Shown here: positions 1 to 5,267 of the stretch, one piece after another
How positions within the stretch are numbered: position 1 is the stretch's first letter
How the letters are laid out: every line of letters begins with the position of its first letter
Assembly (NCBI GenBank): GCA_002695115.1
Contig: NZOA01000037.1
Coordinates: 3,406 to 8,672, forward strand
Length of the DNA stretch: 5,267 nt
Source of the DNA: Planctomycetota bacterium
Lineage (GTDB): Bacteria; Planctomycetota; UBA8108
Direction of reading: 5' to 3'
The notes under the pieces: model-generated
Told to the model about the DNA's origin: nothing
Database searches by the model: none
Seen by the model: the letters and a program-made list of their open reading frames with translations, nothing else
Made by a program: the position numbers and the translations under genes

Positions 1-1994
1 AGCTCGGCCTCGCCGGCGCGCTGGTAGTTGCTGACCGAATAGCTCAGCTCCTCCCATTCGGCCTTTTCGCTCTCGTCGCTGGCCTCCCAGGCCGAGGCGA
101 CCGAGTTGTCCTGGCGCGGGTCGATCAGCTCGAGGCTGGAGCCCCGCCCATCGGCCCAGATGGACCAGCGGCCGCCGTCATAATAGCGCACCCTGTCCAC
201 CGGGTTGCCCCAGCCGTCCACCAGCTCGATGTTCTCCCCCCCATCGGCGAGCAGGCCCTCGTAGGGGCCGACGACGTTCTGGATGGCGTAGCGTTCACGA
301 ACCTGGACGGGCTCCTCGGCGATCACGAGATAGGCTCCCGGGCCGATCGTTGAGCCCGGCTCGAAGGTATATTCTATGCCCTTGCTGAACCTGAAGCCGG
401 TGAGGTCGATCGCCTCTGTTCCCCGGTTGTAGAGCTCGACGAATTCTCCCGTACGGTCTTCGGGCGGATTGTAGAAGAGCTCGTTGATCACCAGGTCCCG
501 CGTGGCGGCAACCTCGTTGGGGGCCGCGCGCGTAGGCGTCGCCGAGATCCAATCCAGGCCGCCACCATCGGGATAGCGCTGGTGCGACCAGCCCGCGGCG
601 GCAACCGCCTCGGGAGCGGAGCGGTCAAAGGTCGATGCCGCGAGGCAGGAGCCCTCGGAATCGAGCAGGAAGAACCTCGCCTCCGTTGCCGCGAAATCGA
701 AGCCGCCCTCGGCCTCGGTCACGACCGCGAAGCCACCGGGAGCGATGCTCGCGCCGGCGGGAAACGTGAAGGCGTCCGGACGCGCCGGGTTGTCGGTGAG
801 ACGATGACCGGCGAGATCGAAGGCGCCGGCGCCGCGATTGTAGAGCTCCACCCAGCCGGTGCCGGCCTCGGCACCGCGGTAGAGCTCGTTCAGGGAGAGC
901 CCTCCCCGGCCGCCCTCTTCATCGACGATGAGGCTCCGCCTGAGAAGCCGCGGCGCGAGGCTGAAGTCGGAGCTGGTCAGGGAAAAATTATGCCCCGCGA
1001 TGGCCACCACGTTCTCACCCTCGACGAAGGCGTCGGCGGGCAGGAGGAAGAGCTCCTCGTCGCGAGCCTCGTGCGAACCAGTGGCGGTGCCCTCGAAGTC
1101 GAGAGCTTCATCGCAATTGCTCGAGGCCACCAGGCGGCCGTTGACGAAGGCGCAGAAACCATCATCGAAGAGCATCCCGAGAAAGAAATCTCCCGGCGCG
1201 GCCAGCTCCTCGGCGCTCAGCTCGATCACCTTGCGGATCGCCAGGCTGGAATAGCTGCGCCGCATGTCCTCCAGGACCGTCGTGTCATCGTTGTCTCCGT
1301 AGCCGAAGCCGGAAACGCCGGAGTCCCAGCCGGAATCATCAAAGCCCGTATCGCGCCAGGCCGTCGGAGGATTGGAGAAGGCCTGCGTACCGCGGCGGTA
1401 GCGCCAGGTCTCGCCGGCCTCGACCAGGAGCGTCTCATCGAAGCGCGGCCCCTCCTCCTCGGGGAAGTTCGCCCGGCCGGGGCTGCCGCCGAGCTCCGGG
1501 CTCCAGGTCCAGCTCTCCGGCTCCTTGCTGTCGAGGTGGATCCCCTTGATGACCAGGCTGTGCCCGGTGCCATCGGGAGCGGTCGGCCACTTGCCCTCAT
1601 CGCGGTAGCGGATGCTCTGCAGTGGGATGCCGACATCGTTGGCAAGCTCGAGGCGTTCGCCGCTGCCATCGAGACGGCCGATGAAATTGCCGAAGACCAG
1701 GTTGGCATCGAGGCCGTAGCGCTCGATGACCGCGTCACCGTCAGCGCAAACGACGAACTTCTGGTTTTTCCCCAGGATCGTCCCGAGAGGAAACTGGTAG
1801 GTGATACCGCCTGAAAACCGGTACCCGGAGATGTCCTCGGGGGTCGTGGTGTCCGAGGCGATCTCGACGAACTCCAGGGAGTCGAGGTCCACGCCCGGGT
1901 TGTAGTGAATCTCGGTGATCACCACGGCCCGCAGCGGGCCGCAGGCGAGCAGGACGAAAAACATCCCCGCCAGGCTCAGCAGTTGTCTATTCAC
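1..1994 (-). CDS. Exported lamin-tail (LTD) domain protein, 3' end beyond window
   Basis: 664 codons are visible, with no internal stop, and the frame continues past base 1. The GTG at 1994-1992 is the only usual start codon between the in-frame TGA at 2072-2070 and the hydrophobic leader, and GGAG lies 7 bases upstream. Residues 1-23 (MNRQLLSLAG...PLRA) form a signal peptide. Cleavage is possible after A23, or at C18 if LLAC acts as a lipobox. Lamin-tail domains start near residue 24 (VVITEIHYNP...EFVEI), 364 (LSLNELYRG...WVELYNRG) and 499 (LVINELFYNP...EFVELYNRG). Residues about 188-350 look like the jelly-roll, galactose-binding-like domain often found in such proteins (WRYRRG, FDDSGWDSGVSGFGYGD, FDDGFCAFVNGRLV). 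From residue 616 (GRGSSLELIDPRQDNS) the usual linker to a further domain begins. LTD domains are extracellular beta-sandwiches of uncertain ligand, and some relatives carry a CotH-kinase domain, not visible here. No enzymatic residue set is seen. The family call is firm, the function open. Confidence 0.92.
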   Translation of the reverse strand, partial: MNRQLLSLAGMFFVLLACGPLRAVVITEIHYNPGVDLDSLEFVEIASDTTTPEDISGYRFSGGITYQFPLGTILGKNQKFVVCADGDAVIERYGLDANLVFGNFIGRLDGSGERLELANDVGIPLQSIRYRDEGKWPTAPDGTGHSLVIKGIHLDSKEPESWTWSPELGGSPGRANFPEEEGPRFDETLLVEAGETWRYRRGTQAFSNPPTAWRDTGFDDSGWDSGVSGFGYGDNDDTTVLEDMRRSYSSLAIRKVIELSAEELAAPGDFFLGMLFDDGFCAFVNGRLVASSNCDEALDFEGTATGSHEARDEELFLLPADAFVEGENVVAIAGHNFSLTSSDFSLAPRLLRRSLIVDEEGGRGGLSLNELYRGAEAGTGWVELYNRGAGAFDLAGHRLTDNPARPDAFTFPAGASIAPGGFAVVTEAEGGFDFAATEARFFLLDSEGSCLAASTFDRSAPEAVAAAGWSHQRYPDGGGLDWISATPTRAAPNEVAATRDLVINELFYNPPEDRTGEFVELYNRGTEAIDLTGFRFSKGIEYTFEPGSTIGPGAYLVIAEEPVQVRERYAIQNVVGPYEGLLADGGENIELVDGWGNPVDRVRYYDGGRWSIWADGRGSSLELIDPRQDNSVASAWEASDESEKAEWEELSYSVSNYQRAGEAE

Positions 1995-2001
1995 TGGAAA
2001 A

Positions 2002-2005
2002 CTCC
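2002..2005 (-). promoter_or_regulatory. Shine-Dalgarno of the lamin-tail gene
   Basis: Minus-strand GGAG (within CCGGAG, 2007-2002) is separated by seven bases from GTG at 1994-1992. It supports the GTG start, which would otherwise be missed because there is no ATG in frame upstream of the signal peptide. Confidence 0.7.
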
Positions 2006-2042
2006 GGCTGCCGCTCGAACGCGCGGCACAAACCCATGAACA

Positions 2043-2064
2043 ATCCGGCCGCCACCGGCCGGAT
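2043..2064. repeat. GC-rich 9-bp inverted repeat in the lamin-tail gene leader
   Basis: ATCCGGCCG (2043-2051) and CGGCCGGAT (2056-2064) are exact inverted repeats around CCAC. The repeat lies 48 bases upstream of the GTG start, in the predicted leftward leader. No T-run follows on either strand, so it is not a standard intrinsic terminator. A leader hairpin or protein site is possible. Confidence 0.6.
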
Positions 2065-2120
2065 GCTATTCAGACAATTGTAATGGATGGATGGAGCCGA
2101 GGGCATACCTGAATACATAC

Positions 2121-2150
2121 TTTACTACCACTAGAAATAGTGGTTACAAT
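2121..2150 (+). promoter_or_regulatory. Candidate sigma-70 promoter for the malectin gene
   Basis: A -35-like TTTACT (2121-2126, 4 of 6 to TTGACA) and a -10-like TACAAT (2145-2150, 5 of 6 to TATAAT) are separated by 18 bases. The spacer is exactly the perfect palindrome at 2127-2144. A start near 2157 would give a leader of about 108 bases. Consensus sigma-70 elements are assumed; the host's sigma preferences are unknown. Confidence 0.45.
2127..2144. repeat. Perfect 7-bp inverted repeat with GAAA centre, possible operator
   Basis: ACCACTA, GAAA, TAGTGGT: both arms are exact complements around a 4-base centre. It fills the spacer between the proposed rightward -35 and -10 boxes and covers the proposed leftward -10. 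That position suits a repressor or MerR-like site acting on both genes. As RNA it would be a 7-bp stem with a GNRA-type loop, but it would lie upstream of the predicted rightward start. Confidence 0.6.
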
Positions 2151-2163
2151 GCCCGGCTGTCAA
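2134..2163 (-). promoter_or_regulatory. Candidate promoter for the lamin-tail gene
   Basis: On the minus strand a perfect TTGACA (2163-2158) is followed after 18 bases by TATTTC (2139-2134, 3 of 6 to TATAAT). The weak -10 lies inside the 2127-2144 palindrome. Transcription would start near 2127, giving a leader of about 133 bases. The perfect -35 is suggestive, but the poor -10 keeps confidence low. Confidence 0.3.
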
Positions 2164-2200
2164 CCGCCTTACATGGGTCAAGAAATGAGGCGGAAACCTA

Positions 2201-2211
2201 GTTCTTGAATA
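2201..2211 (+). repeat. Direct repeat GTTCTTGAATA, copy 1
   Basis: An 11-base sequence identical to 2237-2247, 36 bases apart. This copy sits in an inverted repeat with arms CTAGT (2198-2202) and ACTAG (2211-2215) and an 8-base loop. Confidence 0.6.
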
Positions 2212-2236
2212 CTAGTAAACTGGTCTGGAACCGTTG

Positions 2237-2247
2237 GTTCTTGAATA
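2237..2247 (+). repeat. Direct repeat GTTCTTGAATA, copy 2
   Basis: Identical to 2201-2211. This copy sits in a different inverted repeat, TGGTT (2235-2239) and AACCA (2247-2251), with loop CTTGAAT. GGTTC (2236-2240) could instead pair with GAACC (2228-2232), so two stems compete just before the Shine-Dalgarno sequence. Confidence 0.6.
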
Positions 2248-2252
2248 ACCAC

Positions 2253-2258
2253 AAGGAG
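2253..2258 (+). promoter_or_regulatory. Shine-Dalgarno of the malectin gene
   Basis: AAGGAG lies six bases before ATG 2265. It fixes the start, because the only other in-frame start-like codons downstream of the stop TAG at 2199 are TTGs (2205, 2241) with no such site. The motif sits two bases beyond the 3' arm of a small hairpin (2235-2251). Confidence 0.85.
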
Positions 2259-2264
2259 CCCGTT

Positions 2265-5200
2265 ATGCGCTACCTGTCTTCGTTCTGCCTATCCGCTCTC
2301 CTGTTGGGCTTGAGTTTTTTCGCTACCACTCCCGTAGAAGGACAATTCAGTGTCCCGCTCCGGATCAACTGTGGCGGCCCGGAAATCACCGACTCCAACG
2401 GCAACACCTGGCTCGGCGATGAGGGAGTCAACGCGGACCCCCTCGACATCCGCCCCAATGACCTTGGCGGCGCGCAGGCCATCCCGGCCTGGGCCAATCC
2501 GAACCCGGCCAGTGTCGCGGCGCTCGGCTTTGGCGGCACCGCCGAAGATGTCAACATCTTCAGGAGCATCCGCTGGGATGTAGGCGGCGACGCGGATGAC
2601 TGGCATATGGAGATCCCGATTCCCAATGGGGAATACACGGTGAACTTCTACCTCTGCGAGGCCGGTGGCGATGGCCGCCACTACTCGCTCTGGCTCGAGG
2701 ATGCGGTCGTCGAGGAAGACGCGCACAGCCTCGCCTTCCCTGTTGGCGAAGGCATCGTAGCGGGCCAGAACATCGCCGGACGCTACTCCTTCGAGACGGA
2801 GGTGGTCGACGGCTCCCTCCACGTCGGGTTGACTCCCCCGCCGGCTGGAACCCCCGGCGCTGCAGACATCAACGCCATCCTCAACGCTCTCGAGATCCTG
2901 CCGCTGGGATTCGATCCCTGTGATGATCCCACCTACGGCCGATGTGCCACGGGAGCCAGCTGCGCGACCATCTGGGAACGCACCGATGGCGGACTCGACG
3001 GCGTCGACCTCGGTGAGAACATCGCCCTCGGCGGCATCGCCACGCAATCTTCTGAAGGCTGGGGAGGAGCTCCGGGACGCGCCATCGACGGCAACACCGA
3101 CGGTTTCTGGGCAACCGGAACCACCACCCACACCAACGGCGCGCCGTCGTGGTGGGGGGTCGACCTGCTCGACACCTATGATATCGACACCATCAGACTC
3201 TGGAACCGGCTCGATTGCTGCTCCGAGCGCCTGACGAACTTCACGGTCGAGGTTATCGCCGCCGATGGCAGCGTGAACTACCAGGGGGACTTCCTGACCG
3301 ACAACTCCCGGCTCAGCGGCCCGAATTTCACCATCGAGGGAATAGCGGCCGAAGGTCAATTCGTGCGCGTCTCGATACCGGGGGCCTACCTGAGCCTCGC
3401 CGAGGTGGAGATCTTCGCGGGAGGGAGTGACGAGCCCTTTATTCCAGCCAAGTCGATCACCTGGAACGCGCCGGAATGCGCCGCCCCCCAGGGCTACAAC
3501 GTATTCTTAAACGACGAGCTCGTTCTCGAGCTTCCCGGCGACTCGACAGGATTTGTACCGACTCCCGACCGAGCCGTCTCCACCTATCGCATCCAGACCA
3601 TCTCCGCCGCGGGAGAAGAGCCCTGCGCCAGTGACATGACCTGTACATACGTAGTCCCCGGGCGGAACTTTGACGCGCCCTTGCGAATCAATATGGGAGG
3701 ACCGAACCACGTCGATGGCAACGGCAACTTCTGGGTAGGCGATGCGGGAGGCGATCCCCTCGGCATCCGCCCCAACCCCATAGGCGGCCTCAACGAGATC
3801 GCCGTGTGGAGCGTTCCGACCATCGCGAGCGTCGAGGCTCTCGGGTTCGAGGCGGCAGACGCAACCCTCTTCAGGAGCATCCGCTGGGATCCGGGCAACG
3901 ATGGCGAGGAAAACGACTGGAACATGGAGATACCGATCGCCAATGGAAACTACGAGGTAAACTTCTACCTCTGCGATGGCGGCGATAACCGCCACTACAA
4001 GATCGCGCTTGAGGGCGCGGTCGTCGAGGAAGACGTCCACCAGCTCGCCTTCCCCGTTGGCGAAGGCATCGTCGCCGGCCCGAACGAGGTCGGCCGCTAC
4101 TCATTCATCGCGGTCGTCGAGGATGGGTCCCTCTCCGTAGGGATGCTGCCCTGCCCGACCTGTCCGGGAGTGACCGACTGGAACCCCATCCTGCAGGCCC
4201 TCGAGATCATCGCAACCGAGGACAACCCCTGTGACGACCCGGAATTCGGCCGCTGTCCCGCCGCCCTCGCCTGCGAGGCCGTCGGTGGAGAGGCCGCCGT
4301 CTCCTGGAACGCGCCGAGCTGCGGCAACCCGGCGAGCTACAACGTCTACCGGGACGGCGAGCTGATTCTGGAGCTGGCCGGAGACGTATCGAGCTTCGAG
4401 GACGCCATCACGGCCCGCAGCTCGACCTACCGGGTAGAGACCATCGCCGCCGACGGAGCTCCGGCCTGTAATGACATGAGCTGTACGCTCGTCGACGTTT
4501 CCTTCCCCTTCGACATCCCGCTGAGAATCAACTTTTCGGGAGCCGAGGTCACGGACGCCAATGGCAACGTCTGGCTGGGCGACGCGCCCGGGCCGGGCGA
4601 CTCACTCAGCATCAGGCCCAACCCTGCCAATGGGGCGAACTTCATTCCCAATTGGTGCGCCGCCGATCCGGGAGCCGTCGCGGCGCTCGGCTTCGACCCG
4701 AACGGTCCGATGGCCTCCGCCCTCTCGAGCATCCGCTGGGACTCAGACAGCCTCAACTCGCCCTTTGACATCGAGCTGGCAGTACCCGACGGCGACTATT
4801 ACCTGAATCTCTTCTTCCTGGAGTGCTGCTGCGATAATCGTCATTTCAGCATCTCGCTCGAGGGAGAGGTGGTCTACGATGATGTTCACCGCCTGGACTA
4901 CGATCCCGGCCCCAACATCGGACGCTATTCCTTCCCGGATGTCTCGGTGACCGACGGAAGCCTGTCGATCAGTCTTGTCGGGCTTGTCGGGATTCCCGGG
5001 GGCGACGTAAACGCCGTGATCTCCGCGCTCGAGCTGCTGCCGGGTGGCTTTGATCCCTGTGACGACCCCGCCAACCCCGACTTCGGCCTGTGCGCCTCAA
5101 ACGTCCAGTGCACCGTCGACGGCCCCAACAAGGCGCTCGGCAAGCCGGCGACCCAGTCCTCCGAAGGCCACGGCGGCAACCCGAATCGCGCCACCGATGG

Positions 5201-5267
5201 CAACACCAACGGCCAGTGGGGAGGCGGCTCCGTCACCCACACCGATAATCCAGGATCCCCGTCATGG
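2265..5267 (+). CDS. Exported malectin / F-type lectin / Fn3-like repeat protein, 3' end beyond window
   Basis: 1001 codons are visible without a stop, and the frame is still open at the right edge. ATG 2265 has AAGGAG six bases upstream. Residues 1-26 are a signal peptide (MRYLSSFCLSALLLGLSFFA), probably cut near VEG-QF. Domains in order: malectin 1 (about 29-213, RINCGGPEITDSNGNTW), Cys motif 1 (216-233), F-type lectin 1 (250-386), Fn3-like 1 (392-463), malectin 2 (468-650), Cys motif 2 (654-670), Fn3-like 2 (670-744), malectin 3 (748-926), Cys motif 3 (929-949), F-type lectin 2 (953 onward, cut by the edge). F-type lectin 1 keeps H289, R315-L-D317, adjacent C318-C319 and R322, matching the fucose-binding signature (H-x26-R-x-D-x4-R; here x25). 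Animal malectin binds diglucosylated glycans; ligands of bacterial malectin domains are mostly unknown. Likely role: extracellular glycan binding or adhesion, perhaps as the non-catalytic part of a larger enzyme or surface protein whose C-terminus is unseen. No protease, hydrolase or anchor motif appears. Confidence 0.94.
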   Translation, partial: MRYLSSFCLSALLLGLSFFATTPVEGQFSVPLRINCGGPEITDSNGNTWLGDEGVNADPLDIRPNDLGGAQAIPAWANPNPASVAALGFGGTAEDVNIFRSIRWDVGGDADDWHMEIPIPNGEYTVNFYLCEAGGDGRHYSLWLEDAVVEEDAHSLAFPVGEGIVAGQNIAGRYSFETEVVDGSLHVGLTPPPAGTPGAADINAILNALEILPLGFDPCDDPTYGRCATGASCATIWERTDGGLDGVDLGENIALGGIATQSSEGWGGAPGRAIDGNTDGFWATGTTTHTNGAPSWWGVDLLDTYDIDTIRLWNRLDCCSERLTNFTVEVIAADGSVNYQGDFLTDNSRLSGPNFTIEGIAAEGQFVRVSIPGAYLSLAEVEIFAGGSDEPFIPAKSITWNAPECAAPQGYNVFLNDELVLELPGDSTGFVPTPDRAVSTYRIQTISAAGEEPCASDMTCTYVVPGRNFDAPLRINMGGPNHVDGNGNFWVGDAGGDPLGIRPNPIGGLNEIAVWSVPTIASVEALGFEAADATLFRSIRWDPGNDGEENDWNMEIPIANGNYEVNFYLCDGGDNRHYKIALEGAVVEEDVHQLAFPVGEGIVAGPNEVGRYSFIAVVEDGSLSVGMLPCPTCPGVTDWNPILQALEIIATEDNPCDDPEFGRCPAALACEAVGGEAAVSWNAPSCGNPASYNVYRDGELILELAGDVSSFEDAITARSSTYRVETIAADGAPACNDMSCTLVDVSFPFDIPLRINFSGAEVTDANGNVWLGDAPGPGDSLSIRPNPANGANFIPNWCAADPGAVAALGFDPNGPMASALSSIRWDSDSLNSPFDIELAVPDGDYYLNLFFLECCCDNRHFSISLEGEVVYDDVHRLDYDPGPNIGRYSFPDVSVTDGSLSISLVGLVGIPGGDVNAVISALELLPGGFDPCDDPANPDFGLCASNVQCTVDGPNKALGKPATQSSEGHGGNPNRATDGNTNGQWGGGSVTHTDNPGSPSW
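2557..2579 (+). repeat. 23-base exact repeat in malectin domain 1
   Basis: Identical to 3868-3890 in malectin domain 2, encoding the shared FRSIRWD strand in the same frame. It marks duplication of the malectin module inside the gene. Confidence 0.8.
2703..2758 (+). repeat. 56-base near-identical repeat in malectin domain 1
   Basis: Aligned by eye without gaps to 4017-4072, 50 of 56 bases match. The first 19 are identical, and 28 of the last 29. It encodes AVVEED and LAFPVGEGIV. Most differences fall in the middle 8 bases. Confidence 0.75.
3868..3890 (+). repeat. 23-base exact repeat in malectin domain 2
   Basis: Second copy of the sequence at 2557-2579, 437 codons downstream and in the same frame. 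Confidence 0.8.
4017..4072 (+). repeat. 56-base near-identical repeat in malectin domain 2
   Basis: Partner of 2703-2758, 438 codons downstream and in the same frame. Malectin 3 (4506-5042) has no stretch of comparable nucleotide identity, so copies 1 and 2 are the closer pair. Confidence 0.75.

Noticed and set aside
582..1814. 410-codon open frame on the plus strand, antisense to the lamin-tail gene
   Set aside because: The translation is low-complexity (rich in A, G, E, R) with no recognisable domain. The opposite strand has clear LTD repeats and a signal peptide. High-GC coding DNA commonly leaves such antisense frames open.
1987..2037. 16-codon upstream ORF on the minus strand (MGLCRAFERQPEFSSE) whose stop overlaps the GTG start region
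   Set aside because: It has no Shine-Dalgarno before its ATG, and its codons include the main gene's own ribosome binding site. Translational coupling is possible but unsupported.
2084..2095. Three tandem TGGA units
   Set aside because: Too short to call a microsatellite or a phase-variation tract, and not positioned in a promoter spacer or reading frame of either gene.
2141..2160. Possible sigma-54 promoter (TGG...GC) upstream of the malectin gene
   Set aside because: The GG and GC elements do not fall at the required -24/-12 spacing, and the TGGCAC and TTGC blocks are missing.
1995..2264. Intrinsic terminator, tRNA or other RNA gene, or mobile-element ends in the intergenic region
   Set aside because: No stem is followed by a T-run, no cloverleaf can be traced, and no terminal inverted repeats or transposase frame are present.
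2289..3359. 356-codon open frame on the minus strand, antisense to the malectin gene
   Set aside because: It overlaps clear malectin and F-type lectin coding sequence, shows no domain or leader of its own, and is explained by G/C-biased third positions.

Overview
The window holds the 5' parts of two large, divergently transcribed genes for exported multidomain proteins, separated by a 270-base intergenic region that is visibly richer in A+T than the genes. Both reading frames run off the window edges, so neither protein is complete. Base composition is high-GC with strong G/C preference at third codon positions. The domain mix (lamin-tail repeats, malectin, fucolectin-type F5/8 C domains and Fn3-like modules behind signal peptides) is typical of environmental, polysaccharide-exposed Gram-negative bacteria. 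Planctomycetota, Verrucomicrobiota or a similar lineage is a reasonable guess, but no gene here fixes the taxonomy.

Left part (1-1994, minus strand): a GTG-started secreted or lipid-anchored protein with three lamin-tail (LTD) domains and a jelly-roll, galactose-binding-like domain between the first and second. Its C-terminal part lies beyond base 1. In related proteins a CotH-kinase-like or other domain often follows, but none is visible here.

Middle (1995-2264): the divergent control region. It contains a perfect 18-base palindrome that exactly fills the spacer of a plausible sigma-70 promoter for the rightward gene and overlaps a candidate leftward promoter. It also has a strong 9-bp inverted repeat in the leftward leader. 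In the rightward leader an 11-base sequence occurs twice, each copy in the loop of a different small hairpin, the second directly beside the Shine-Dalgarno sequence.

Right part (2265-5267, plus strand): 1001 codons of an exported lectin-like protein built from repeated units of malectin domain, short cysteine motif (CDDP), optional F-type lectin domain and Fn3-like module. The first F-type lectin domain keeps the fucose-binding signature. No catalytic domain is visible in either protein. The likely shared theme is extracellular glycan binding or surface adhesion, and the head-to-head layout allows co-regulation, which is inference. Long open frames opposite both genes are treated as high-GC shadows.
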